Part shown: piece by piece, positions 17,521-24,665 of the stretch | Position numbering within the stretch: the stretch's first letter is position 1 | Layout: every line of letters starts with the position of its first letter | DNA from: Synergistales bacterium | GTDB taxonomy: Bacteria > Synergistota > Synergistia > Synergistales > Aminobacteriaceae | Assembly: GCA_025997955.1 (NCBI GenBank) | Contig: BNVH01000025.1 | Location: 1 to 41,673, forward strand | Length of the DNA stretch: 41,673 bases | Reading direction: 5' to 3' | Position numbers and translations under genes: made by a program | Notes under the pieces: model-generated | What the model was told of the DNA's origin: nothing | Database searches by the model: none | What the model saw: the letters and a program-made list of their open reading frames with translations, nothing else

Positions 17521-18169
17521 ACTTATACCCCACGCCCCAGACTGTGACGATCAGATGCCGCATAATGCCAAGACAAGCGCGCAAAGATTTTATGTGAGTG
17601 TCCAATGTCCTCTCGTCGCCGCAGTAGTCAACGCCCCATACTCTGTCGAGCAGTTGCTCCCGCCTCAGCGCTATGTGATTGTGCTTCGCCATGAAAAACA
17701 AAAGATCGAACTCTCTTGGAGTAAGGGTGATTTCGTCGTCATCAATAAGGACGGAACGGGAGGCGGCGTTGATTTGAAAGGAGCCGAATTTCAGAACTCC
17801 GTCGTTTATCCCGGAGGCGCGTTTCAAAATGGCTTTTATCCTCGCCATAAGTTCCTTAGGGCTGAAAGGCTTCTGGACGTAGTCGTCCGAGCCGAGAGTG
17901 AAGCCGCGCAGCCTGTCGTACTCCTCGGTGCGAGCTGTCAGCATGATAACGGGAGTATTGCAAAACCTGCGGATTTCGGACAGGGTTTCAAAGCCGTCTA
18001 TACCGCTCATCATGACGTCAAGAATAATAACGTCAAAGTCACGCGCTCGGGCGGCGTCTATCGCGGCACTCCCGTTTTCGGCCTCCGTGCAAGCGAAGCC
18101 CTCTGCGGCGGCGTACGTTGCGACGAGCTTTCTTATGTGCAAATCGTCATCTACTATAAGTAACTTCAT
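17498..18169 (-). CDS. OmpR-family response regulator
   Basis: A 223-residue regulator with a receiver domain (MKLLIVDDDLHIRKLVATY, phosphoacceptor Asp about 52 in DVIILDVMMSG, conserved Lys in DDYVQKPFSPKEL) and a C-terminal winged-helix DNA-binding domain (LTPREFDLLFFMAKH, ending GVGYKFDYRED). It starts 25 bases from the rplL terminator stem and probably has its own promoter there. It is the first gene of a four-gene set with the kinase, NapH-like and DUF362 genes. Its 5' end, with flanking DNA, is repeated as a relic at 14081-14142. Confidence 0.92.
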   Translation of the reverse strand: MKLLIVDDDLHIRKLVATYAAAEGFACTEAENGSAAIDAARARDFDVIILDVMMSGIDGFETLSEIRRFCNTPVIMLTARTEEYDRLRGFTLGSDDYVQKPFSPKELMARIKAILKRASGINDGVLKFGSFQINAASRSVLIDDDEITLTPREFDLLFFMAKHNHIALRREQLLDRVWGVDYCGDERTLDTHIKSLRACLGIMRHLIVTVWGVGYKFDYREDI

Positions 18170-18193
18170 TTACGGTTTGTCCGCCTTCAAAAA

Positions 18194-18224
18194 AGCCCGA
18201 GGACACTGAAACGTCCGTCGGGCT
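18194..18224 (-). terminator. rho-independent terminator after rplL
   Basis: On the minus strand, AGCCCGA plus GGAC (bulged G) pairs with GTCC plus TCGGGCT across an 8-base loop, followed by six T. It ends the ribosomal-protein transcript 33 bases after the rplL stop, so rplL expression does not flow into rpoBC as it does in many bacteria. Confidence 0.88.
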
Positions 18225-18257
18225 TCAAAATGCTTAAAAAATCAAATCCGCTAAAAA

Positions 18258-18641
18258 CTACTTGACCTCGACTTCAGCGCCGGCCTCGACGAGTTTCTTC
18301 TTGACCTCTTCGGCCTCTTCTTTGGAGACGCCCTCTTTGACGGGCTTAGGCGGATTGTCGACAAGCTCCTTGGCTTCCTTCAGACCCAAGCTGGTTATCT
18401 CGCGCACGGCCTTGATGACGTTAATCTTGTTTGCGCCAGGGGCTTTGTAGATGACATCGAACTCGGTCTTCTCTTCCTCAGCCGCCGCGGGCGCGCCGCC
18501 AACAGCCGCTACCGGCATGGCAAAAGCGGGAGCGGACGCGGAAACGCCAAACTTATCCTCAAGAGCCTTCACCAACTCAGAAAGCTCCAACACCGTCATT
18601 TCTTCAATAGCCTTGATGAGATCTTCACGGGACACAGACAT
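18258..18641 (-). CDS. rplL: 50S ribosomal protein L7/L12
   Basis: A 127-residue protein of the ribosomal stalk that recruits elongation factors. The N-terminal dimerisation part (EDLIKAIEEMTVLELSELVK) leads through an Ala/Pro-rich hinge (about 38-55) to the globular domain with VIKAVREITSLGLKEAKELV and EGVSKEEAEEVKKKL. Length and composition are standard. It follows rplJ by 69 bases with a good ribosome site (AGGAG). Unlike the common rplJL-rpoBC order, the next genes are a terminator and a two-component system. Confidence 0.97.
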   Translation of the reverse strand: MSVSREDLIKAIEEMTVLELSELVKALEDKFGVSASAPAFAMPVAAVGGAPAAAEEEKTEFDVIYKAPGANKINVIKAVREITSLGLKEAKELVDNPPKPVKEGVSKEEAEEVKKKLVEAGAEVEVK

Positions 18642-18710
18642 ATCTTTATTCCTCCTGTATTTTACTCAAATTTTACGCGCCCCTTGAGAACGCGATTTTC
18701 AACAAACAAA

Positions 18711-19244
18711 CTACGCCGCCTTTTCTTTTTGATCCTTGATTTGAGAAAGGGCCGTGACAAGGCCGCGAATCGTCCCGGAAAGGACATTGACGAGCCCGGC
18801 GAGCGGCGCGGCGATAGTGCGGACGGTTTGGCCGATGAGAACCTCTTTAGACGGAAGATCGGCAAGAGCCTGAACCTGAGCCACGTTAAGCACCGCGTTG
18901 CCCAAAAGTCCACCTTTCAATATAAAGGCTTTCTGGTTCTTTTCGGACGCGTAGTCTCTTAGGGCTTTCGCGACAGCCACGGGATCGCCGTAGCACAGCG
19001 CGTAGACATTAGGCCCGGTAGATATGGATTCAGGCAGAGCCGCCAGTCCCGCTTCCTTCATGGCGATGGCAAAAAGGGTATTCTTGGCCACTTTAAGCTC
19101 GCCATTCACGCCCCTTACGATAGAACGGAGCTTAGTGCTCTGAGCCACGGTCATACCGCGATACTCAGCCACAAAAACAGCCGAGGATTTTCCGAGCTTG
19201 TCCTTTAAAATATCCACTTGCTCATATTTAATTTTTGCCGGCAT
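18711..19244 (-). CDS. rplJ: 50S ribosomal protein L10
   Basis: A 177-residue stalk-base protein that binds 23S rRNA and several L7/L12 dimers. The N-terminal rRNA-binding region contains VFVAEYRGMTVAQSTKLRSI, and the C-terminal helix (about 150-177) that holds L7/L12 ends the protein. Length is normal. The start at 19244 has AAAGGAGGTGAAATT. It is preceded by a structured leader, the classical L10 autoregulation site, and a strong attenuator hairpin. Confidence 0.97.
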   Translation of the reverse strand: MPAKIKYEQVDILKDKLGKSSAVFVAEYRGMTVAQSTKLRSIVRGVNGELKVAKNTLFAIAMKEAGLAALPESISTGPNVYALCYGDPVAVAKALRDYASEKNQKAFILKGGLLGNAVLNVAQVQALADLPSKEVLIGQTVRTIAAPLAGLVNVLSGTIRGLVTALSQIKDQKEKAA

Positions 19245-19289
19245 AATTTCACCTCCTTTAATAAAATAAAAGTCCCCCTAATAAAACAA

Positions 19290-19440
19290 AAGTCCCTCAG
19301 CGCGCAAAGGCTGAGGGACATGACAAACGTTTTTCGCGAAAACCTACGCCTATCTAGTTTCAAGCCTCGGTAGGAAATTAAGTCGTAAACGACACCTACT
19401 GTCTATGGTCAAATAATAATAGGCGAAACCCGTCGGTTCG
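19290..19440 (-). promoter_or_regulatory. ribosomal protein L10 leader
   Basis: The 219 bases between rplA and rplJ contain paired segments matching the position and general form of the L10 leader (RF00557). In that family, L10 or the L10-L12 complex binds the mRNA to repress rplJ-rplL. The distal end carries the attenuator hairpin listed separately. I identify it by location and base pairing, not by covariance scoring. Confidence 0.7.
19292..19319 (-). terminator. attenuator hairpin upstream of rplJ
   Basis: A perfect 10-bp stem, GTCCCTCAGC with GCTGAGGGAC, has an 8-base loop and is followed on the minus strand by TTTTGTTTT. It lies 48 bases before the rplJ start, so transcription may end here when the leader folds in the repressive form. 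Confidence 0.85.
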
Positions 19441-19463
19441 CCCTGCATACTCAAATATTTTTA

Positions 19464-20165
19464 TTAAGCGATTTCCTTTGTGGCCGCCACAACATCAAGC
19501 GCAATTCCGGGACCCATTGTCGAGGCGACGGAAATACCTCTGACGTATGTTCCCTTGACGGAAGCCGGGCGCACTTTTAGTATGGCCTGCAACAGAGCTT
19601 TAGTGTTCTCGAAAAGCTGCTCCTGAGCGAATTCCCTTTTACCCACGAAGTTATGAATAATTCCGGCCTTATCGACGCGGAACTCCACGCGTCCGGCCTT
19701 GACTTCCTGAATGGCGTTGGCTACCTCGAAAGTCACAGTGCCGGTCTTAGCGCTTGGCATCAAGCCGCGCGGTCCCAAGATTTTACCGAGGCGGCCTACG
19801 GACTTCATCATATCAGGCGTAGCGATAACGGCGTCAAAATCCATCCAGCCGCCAGTTATCCTCTGCACGAGATCCTCGCCGCCGACAATGTCTGCCCCCG
19901 CGTCCTCGGCCTCTTTGATCTTCTCGCCCATGGCCAAGACTAAAACCTTCTTGGTTACGCCTGTGCCGTGAGGAAGAACTACCGTGCTTCTGACCTGTTG
20001 ATCCGCGTGACGCGGGTCTACGCCAAGGCGTATATGAACTTCCAAGCTCTCGTTGAACTTCGCCGTGGCTATTTCCTTAAAAAGAGCTATCGCGTCTTTC
20101 AGCCCATACTGCTTATCCTGGTCAATCTTAGCAAGAGCTTCCCTATAACGTTTACTGCGCTTCAT
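19464..20165 (-). CDS. rplA: 50S ribosomal protein L1
   Basis: A 233-residue protein of the mobile L1 stalk that also represses the L11-L1 transcript. Landmarks include the N-terminal SKRYREALAKIDQDKQYGLK, HIRLGVDPRHADQQVRSTVV, and the signature segment KILGPRGLMPSAKTGTVT near 133-150. Length is normal. It follows rplK with a 102-base spacer holding a GGGCGACC palindrome. The start has AGGAGGTTT or a similar purine run. Confidence 0.97.
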   Translation of the reverse strand: MKRSKRYREALAKIDQDKQYGLKDAIALFKEIATAKFNESLEVHIRLGVDPRHADQQVRSTVVLPHGTGVTKKVLVLAMGEKIKEAEDAGADIVGGEDLVQRITGGWMDFDAVIATPDMMKSVGRLGKILGPRGLMPSAKTGTVTFEVANAIQEVKAGRVEFRVDKAGIIHNFVGKREFAQEQLFENTKALLQAILKVRPASVKGTYVRGISVASTMGPGIALDVVAATKEIA

Positions 20166-20236
20166 AATAAAACCTCCAAAGTGGTACTGTCGGACAAATC
20201 AATGTCCTCCCACAATTTTTATAACTACCAAGGACA

Positions 20237-20259
20237 GGGCGACCAAGGGTCGCCCCTAC
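20237..20259. repeat. GGGCGACC palindromic repeat, copy 1
   Basis: GGGCGACC (20237-20244), AAG, GGTCGCCC (20248-20255), then CTAC. It is nearly identical to the copy at 21857-21879, including the CTAC flank. It lies between rplK and rplA and lacks a T-run, so it is more likely a dispersed palindromic repeat than a terminator. Confidence 0.8.
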
Positions 20260-20267
20260 GAAAGATT

Positions 20268-20693
20268 TCAGTTTGCTATCTCAATGCCCATTGAGCGGGC
20301 CGTGCCCTCAATCATGCGCATAGCCGCCTCAATGTCGTTTGCGTTGAGGTCCTGCCTTTTGAGCTCCGCTATCTCCTTGACCTTAGATCGCGGAATTTGG
20401 GCGACTTTCGTCTTGTTGGGCACACCGGAACCTGACTCTATGCCAGCCGCTTTCTTGAGAAGAACGCTCGCCGGCGGGGTCTTTAGCTCAAAAGAGAAGC
20501 TCCTGTCAGCGTATACCGTAATAATAGCCGGGATAATCATCCCGGGCTGGTCGGACGTTTTAGCGTTGAATTGCTTGCAAAATTCCATAATATTAACGCC
20601 ATGTTGCCCCAACGCCGGCCCCACAGGCGGAGCAGGCGTAGCCTTGCCGGCCGGCAATTGCAACTTAATCTGACCTACTACCTTCTTAGCCAT
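20268..20693 (-). CDS. rplK: 50S ribosomal protein L11
   Basis: A 141-residue protein of the GTPase-associated centre of the large subunit. The start KVVGQIKLQLPAGKATPAPP and PVGPALGQHGVNIMEFCKQF are diagnostic. The C-terminal rRNA-binding segment includes VAQIPRSKVKEIAELKRQDL. Length is standard. It follows nusG by 74 bases, in the universally conserved nusG-rplK-rplA order. Confidence 0.97.
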   Translation of the reverse strand: MAKKVVGQIKLQLPAGKATPAPPVGPALGQHGVNIMEFCKQFNAKTSDQPGMIIPAIITVYADRSFSFELKTPPASVLLKKAAGIESGSGVPNKTKVAQIPRSKVKEIAELKRQDLNANDIEAAMRMIEGTARSMGIEIAN

Positions 20694-20767
20694 AAAACAA
20701 AATCCCCTCTCGTAAAAAGCCTCAAAAACTTAGCAGGAATGAGAGCGCCTCATACCTGCCGATGATT

Positions 20768-21310
20768 CTATATTTTTTCCAACAGGAAATAATCTATCTC
20801 GGTCTCAGTTTCGCGCCCAAAGCCGCTCACCGTAAACTTTACCTTACCTTTTTCGGGGATAACCTCAACCACAGGACCAACTTGACCCGCAAGCAATCCG
20901 CTCTTCACTTTTACCGTATCTCCAAGTCTGAGGTCTATCTCAACTTTAGGTTTTGTTTGCTCTTTGCCGACTCGAATTAAAATATCCCGTATCTCTTTAT
21001 CGGAGAGAGGCAAAGGATAACTTCCGGCTCCCACGAAACCGGTCACTCCGGGAGTGTGACGCACAACATACCAAGACTCCTCGTCAAGAAGCATCTCCAC
21101 AAGAGCGTAACCGGGATAAAGCTTTCGTGAAACCTTTCGGCTTTTTCCGTCTTTTACAAAAACGCGCTCCTCCACGGGGATAAGAACCGAAAAAATCTTA
21201 CCCTCCATGCTCATTGTCGCGATACGCTGCTCTAAATTAGCCTTAACGCGATTTTCATAACCCGCGTATGTCTGAATGACATACCAGCGGCGCTCGCTCT
21301 GTGGCTCCAT
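20768..21310 (-). CDS. nusG: transcription elongation/termination factor NusG
   Basis: A 180-residue factor that binds RNA polymerase and links it to ribosomes or Rho. The NGN domain starts RRWYVIQTYAGYENRVKANL and contains the conserved RKLYPGYALVEM and TPGVTGFVGAG. The C-terminal KOW domain has GDTVKVKSGLLAGQVGPVVE. Length is typical. It is located 23 bases downstream of secE, as in most bacteria. Confidence 0.97.
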   Translation of the reverse strand: MEPQSERRWYVIQTYAGYENRVKANLEQRIATMSMEGKIFSVLIPVEERVFVKDGKSRKVSRKLYPGYALVEMLLDEESWYVVRHTPGVTGFVGAGSYPLPLSDKEIRDILIRVGKEQTKPKVEIDLRLGDTVKVKSGLLAGQVGPVVEVIPEKGKVKFTVSGFGRETETEIDYFLLEKI

Positions 21311-21333
21311 TTTGATTCGAGTTCAATCCGCTT

Positions 21334-21534
21334 CTATAAAATCGAAGAAAAAACCAACGTCAACAGAAAATCAACAACCCCAAGATAGCAAGACACGCAA
21401 AGCGTAAAAATAATAACTATAAGGGTAGAGTACCAAATTTGCGTCTTCCCCGGCCATGTGACCTTTTTAAGTTCGGCCTTCGCTTCACGCAAAAAATCAA
21501 GCCCCGGAATGGAACGCTCCAATTCTTTCGTCAT
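21334..21534 (-). CDS. secE: preprotein translocase subunit SecE
   Basis: A 66-residue single-helix subunit of the SecYEG channel. The conserved amphipathic segment REAKAELKKVTWPGKTQIWY (about 18-37) precedes one membrane helix. The open frame continues upstream 42 codons, but that part runs through the tRNA-Trp gene. The ATG at 21534 is the proper start, although its ribosome site is weak (a GAGG-type purine run, TGGAGGTCATCG). Confidence 0.95.
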   Translation of the reverse strand: MTKELERSIPGLDFLREAKAELKKVTWPGKTQIWYSTLIVIIFTLCVSCYLGVVDFLLTLVFSSIL

Positions 21535-21571
21535 CAAACGATGACCTCCATATTGAGATAAAAAAACAAAA

Positions 21572-21647
21572 TGGCAGGCCCGGCAAGACTCGAACTTGCA
21601 ACCCCCGGTTTTGGAGACCAGTGCTCTGCCAATTGAGCCACGGACCT
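21572..21647 (-). tRNA. trnW: tRNA-Trp (CCA anticodon)
   Basis: A 76-base tRNA with 3' CCA encoded. The acceptor stem is AGGTCCG with CGGGCCT (one U-G pair), discriminator G. The D stem is GCTC/GAGC, the anticodon stem-loop has loop CTCCAAA with anticodon CCA, and the T arm has GTTCGAGTC. Its place between rpmG and secE is the classical bacterial location. Confidence 0.97.
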
Positions 21648-21676
21648 GCGTAAAAAACAACAGAATGTATTCTACA

Positions 21677-21826
21677 CTACTTCGATTCTTTATGCAAGAC
21701 TGAAGCTCTGCACCATTTGCAAAATTTTTTTATCTCTAACTTCTTAGCCTGCTTTTTTTTGTTCACGGTGGTGGTGTAGTTGCGTCTCTTGCACGCTGTG
21801 CAAACAAGCCCGATAATTTCGGCCAT
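21677..21826 (-). CDS. rpmG: 50S ribosomal protein L33
   Basis: A 49-residue protein, too short for usual ORF cut-offs, translated by hand from the ATG at 21826 to TAG at 21677. It begins MAEIIGLVCTACKRRNYTTT and ends with CKWCRASVLHKESK. Two CxxC pairs (CTAC and CKWC) make this the zinc-binding form. Gene order tuf, rpmG, tRNA-Trp, secE is conserved. Confidence 0.95.
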   Translation of the reverse strand: MAEIIGLVCTACKRRNYTTTVNKKKQAKKLEIKKFCKWCRASVLHKESK

Positions 21827-21856
21827 TAGTCAAACATCCTCTCTTGTGTTGGAACC

Positions 21857-21879
21857 GGGCGACCAAAGGTCGCCCCTAC
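21857..21879. repeat. GGGCGACC palindromic repeat, copy 2
   Basis: GGGCGACC (21857-21864), AAA, GGTCGCCC (21868-21875), then CTAC. The tuf stop codon (TAG, 21878-21876 on the minus strand) lies within the CTAC flank, so the repeat abuts the end of the coding sequence. It may act as an RNA-stabilising or processing stem between tuf and rpmG. Confidence 0.8.
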
Positions 21880-23078
21880 TTCAATATCTGCGTAACGACG
21901 CCAGCGCCGACGGTGTGTCCGCCTTCGCGTACCGCGAAACGGAGACCTTCTTCCATCGCTATGGGCACTATGAGCTCAACTTCAAAGTTGGCGTTGTCTC
22001 CGGGCATGACCATCTCTACTCCGTCGGGCAGCTTTATGCCGCCTGTGACGTCCGTTGTGCGGAAGTAGAACTGAGGCTTGTAGCCGGCGAAGAACGGTGT
22101 GTGACGTCCGCCTTCTTCTTTTTTGAGGACGTAGACCTCGGCCTTGAACTTGGTGTGAGGTGTGACGGAACCGGGCTTGGCCAATACCTGACCGCGCTCT
22201 ACCTCGTCTTTGTCCACGCCTCTAAGAAGTATGCCTACGTTGTCTCCGGCCTGAGCGTCGTCCAAGATCTTGCGGAACATCTCAAGAGACGTAGCTACGG
22301 TCTTCTTGATGTCCTCTTTCATACCGATGATGGCTACTTCCTCGCCGGCTTTGATTATGCCGCGCTCGACGCGTCCTGTGACGACCGTGCCGCGTCCCGT
22401 GATGGTGAAGACATCTTCAACGGGCATAAGGAAGGGTTTCTCGGTCTCTCTGATTGGCTCAGGGATATAGTTGTCGCACGCGTCCATGAGGTCCCATATA
22501 GTCTTGGATATCGGGTCTTCCTTTGTGCCGTTGCCTTTTTCCATGACCTCAAGTGCGGAGCCGCGGACTATGGGTATGTCGTCTCCGGGGAACTCGTATT
22601 TGCTTAAAAGCTCACGAATTTCCATCTCAACGAGGTCGAGAAGCTCTGGGTCGTCTACCTGGTCTGTTTTGTTCATGAATACGACAAGAGCCGGGACGTT
22701 GACCTGACGGGCAAGAAGAACGTGCTCGCGCGTCTGAGGCATAGGGCCGTCAGCGGCGCTGACAACGAGGATAGCTCCGTCCATCTGAGCCGCGCCGGTT
22801 ATCATGTTCTTGATGTAGTCGGCGTGTCCGGGGCAGTCGATATGGGCGTAGTGGCGCTTGTCCGTCTGATACTCGACGTGGGCTATGTTGATTGTGATGC
22901 CGCGCTCGCGCTCCTCGGGAGCTTTGTCTATCATATCGTAAGCCGTGAACTCCGCTAACTTCTGAGTGGCAAGGCACTTAGTGATAGCCGCTGTAAGAGT
23001 GGTCTTGCCGTGGTCGATATGTCCTATAGTACCGATATTCAAGTGCGGTTTACTTCGGTCAAATTTCTCTTTTGCCAT
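21876..23078 (-). CDS. tuf: elongation factor Tu
   Basis: A 400-residue GTPase that delivers aminoacyl-tRNA to the ribosome. G1 is GHIDHGKTTL (about 19-28), G3 DCPGHADYIKNM, G4 NKTD and the switch I region has ERERGITINIAHVEYQT. The frame is open 27 codons further upstream, but ATG at 23078 gives the canonical MAKEKFDRSKPH start and has AGGAGGGAAC upstream. It has its own promoter. fusA is not adjacent upstream, unlike the str operon arrangement. Confidence 0.98.
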   Translation of the reverse strand: MAKEKFDRSKPHLNIGTIGHIDHGKTTLTAAITKCLATQKLAEFTAYDMIDKAPEERERGITINIAHVEYQTDKRHYAHIDCPGHADYIKNMITGAAQMDGAILVVSAADGPMPQTREHVLLARQVNVPALVVFMNKTDQVDDPELLDLVEMEIRELLSKYEFPGDDIPIVRGSALEVMEKGNGTKEDPISKTIWDLMDACDNYIPEPIRETEKPFLMPVEDVFTITGRGTVVTGRVERGIIKAGEEVAIIGMKEDIKKTVATSLEMFRKILDDAQAGDNVGILLRGVDKDEVERGQVLAKPGSVTPHTKFKAEVYVLKKEEGGRHTPFFAGYKPQFYFRTTDVTGGIKLPDGVEMVMPGDNANFEVELIVPIAMEEGLRFAVREGGHTVGAGVVTQILK

Positions 23079-23195
23079 AATTTGTTCCCTCCTAATACAA
23101 AAATCACACAAACACGTAGGAGAGAAACATCTCTCCTTTATTTGCTCGTTATCCGTCAACGCAAATTCGGGGATAAACAGACCGAAACAACGGCA

Positions 23196-23224
23196 AGTTT
23201 AGCACTTTGAGCAATTCTTGACAA
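23196..23224 (-). promoter_or_regulatory. promoter of tuf and the downstream translation cluster
   Basis: Minus-strand -35 TTGTCA (23219-23224) and -10 TAAACT (23196-23201) with 17 bases between. The untranslated leader to the tuf start is about 110 bases. Confidence 0.7.
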
Positions 23225-23263
23225 GTGTAATTTGACGCATATATTTTACAACAATCACAATTC

Positions 23264-23300
23264 AAAAAGGGGAGCGACAACCCATAGGGTTTGCTCCCCT
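23264..23300 (-). terminator. rho-independent terminator of the Synerg-CTERM gene
   Basis: On the minus strand, AGGGGAGC pairs with GCTCCCCT (arms 23293-23300 and 23268-23275), with an inner CCC/GGG pairing, followed by TTTTTGAA. It lies 23 bases after the stop codon. Confidence 0.88.
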
Positions 23301-23322
23301 AAGTCATTCTAAGAGTTATCGT

Positions 23323-23976
23323 CTAAGATCGTTTTTTGCGCAGTGAAAACAAGAGCGGAAGCGCCAAAGACAGAATACCCAAGCCCAAGGCGTCGCAAGA
23401 CCCGCCGCCGTTATCGCCGCCCTTGCCTGTGCCGTTATCGGCTAAGACCACCGCCGTAAGCGGCTTTGTGCGGATAGGGCTTACACCAGTTCCGTCTGGA
23501 TCAATTGTGATAATGAAGCTTCCGATAACATCATTGTAGGCTTCGCCGCCGTTGCTGTTGTCGGTGTCAAGCGCGAGGTTCATAAAGGTCACGTCGATTT
23601 TGCCGAGCGATTTCAGGAAGTCGAATTTGGGGTCATATTTGATAGCTTCCACTATACTGTTGGTCGATAATCTTATGTTTATGGTTCCCGGCTTCTCTTG
23701 TGTTACATTGGAATTAAGCGTACCGTTAATCATATAATACATTTCGTAGTCGTCTACCGTAATAAAATGGTCTTCGTTATAGTCCGCCGCGTAAATATGA
23801 AAAGACATGCTTGTTCCGGAGTTCACTTTAAAAGACTCTGTTATCTCGCGCCTATTACTATCTCCCAAAAATATCGCGCGCGGAAAATAGTAGTTCGCGG
23901 CACAGACCTCCGACGCCAAGACAAATAAAATCACAAAAACCAATAAAGCAAGGACACTCTTCGACTTCCCCACATA
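23323..23976 (-). CDS. exported Synerg-CTERM-type protein with an EF-hand-like loop
   Basis: A 217-residue surface protein. The start is read as GTG at 23976 with GAAGGGGC nine bases upstream, giving a clean signal peptide (SKSVLALLVFVILFVLASEV, cleavage near residue 26). A frame extension of 17 codons upstream lacks a ribosome site. Residues 64-75 (DYNEDHFITVDD) match the EF-hand or dockerin calcium loop, with D64, N66, D68, T72 and D75. The C-terminus has a Gly-rich stretch, then SCDALGLGILSLALPLLFSL and a basic tail, the form of the Synerg-CTERM sorting signal, recognised from memory. The partner sortase is not known. It is not a member of any family I recognise in the central part. Confidence 0.75.
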   Translation of the reverse strand, partial: YVGKSKSVLALLVFVILFVLASEVCAANYYFPRAIFLGDSNRREITESFKVNSGTSMSFHIYAADYNEDHFITVDDYEMYYMINGTLNSNVTQEKPGTINIRLSTNSIVEAIKYDPKFDFLKSLGKIDVTFMNLALDTDNSNGGEAYNDVIGSFIITIDPDGTGVSPIRTKPLTAVVLADNGTGKGGDNGGGSCDALGLGILSLALPLLFSLRKKRS

Positions 23977-24062
23977 AAACAGCCCCTTCGACAAATAATA
24001 ATCAAAACTAAAACTTTCAGAAAACATAATGTTTTTTTATTTTAACATAATTATTCTAAAAT

Positions 24063-24650
24063 TCACTCCCATATAGAACCAAGCGGAATCTTCAATTCTT
24101 CAAATGTCTGAAACGAGAGCGAATCGGAATTTCTGTAAACCGCCCTATTTGAAAACGACAAGCCATCGCCGCCGCGCCGGTAGGCGGTTATAAGTTTTCT
24201 GTCGATGTCTGCTATAAAGTATTCTTTCACTCCGCTTCTCTCATACAAAAACAACTTCTTCTCCGTGTCGCGCGCGAGCGTAGATGGGGAAAGTATCTCA
24301 AACACGACGTCGGGAGCGCCGACTATGCCAAAGGAGCGCAACTTTGACTCGTCGCAGAGAATCAGAATATCCGGCTGGACAATAGTTTCTGTCTCATCCT
24401 CCGACTCGTCGCCGTTTGGCAAAAGAACATCGAATGGCGACATAAAAACACGACATTTTTTGCCTTTGAAATAAATCTTTAACTCCGTAAATAAATTTCC
24501 CAAAACAGATTGATGTACGGCTCTTGGGGCGGGGCTCATACAAAACGCTTCGCCATCTATCAGCTCCCAGCGCAGACCGTCGAACCATGTCTTGTAGTCG
24601 CCGTATGTGTAACGCTCCGAATCTAAATCTCGTTCTCTTAATACGTTCAT
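24063..24650 (-). CDS. Uma2-family (DUF820) restriction-endonuclease-like protein
   Basis: A 195-residue protein with the PD-(D/E)XK fold of the Uma2/DUF820 family. Landmarks are the entry YKTWFDGLRWELIDGEAFCM, the catalytic TIVQPDILILCDES (Asp about 92-94), then APDVVFEILSPST with the acidic ExxK-like site, and RSGVKEYFIAD. The nuclease activity is predicted for the family but largely untested. It follows lysA by 15 bases with AGGAGGAGAAGC, so the two may be co-transcribed without an obvious shared role. Confidence 0.85.
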   Translation of the reverse strand: MNVLRERDLDSERYTYGDYKTWFDGLRWELIDGEAFCMSPAPRAVHQSVLGNLFTELKIYFKGKKCRVFMSPFDVLLPNGDESEDETETIVQPDILILCDESKLRSFGIVGAPDVVFEILSPSTLARDTEKKLFLYERSGVKEYFIADIDRKLITAYRRGGDGLSFSNRAVYRNSDSLSFQTFEELKIPLGSIWE

Positions 24651-24665
24651 AGCTTCTCCTCCTTT

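Noticed and set aside
17480..18163. 227-codon plus-strand open frame
   Set aside because: Antisense shadow of the response regulator.
21535..21660. N-terminal extension of secE by 42 codons
   Set aside because: It runs through the tRNA-Trp gene; the ATG at 21534 gives the normal SecE.
21780..22607. 275-codon plus-strand open frame
   Set aside because: It lies antisense to tuf and rpmG, has no family motifs and reflects the codon pattern of tuf on the other strand.
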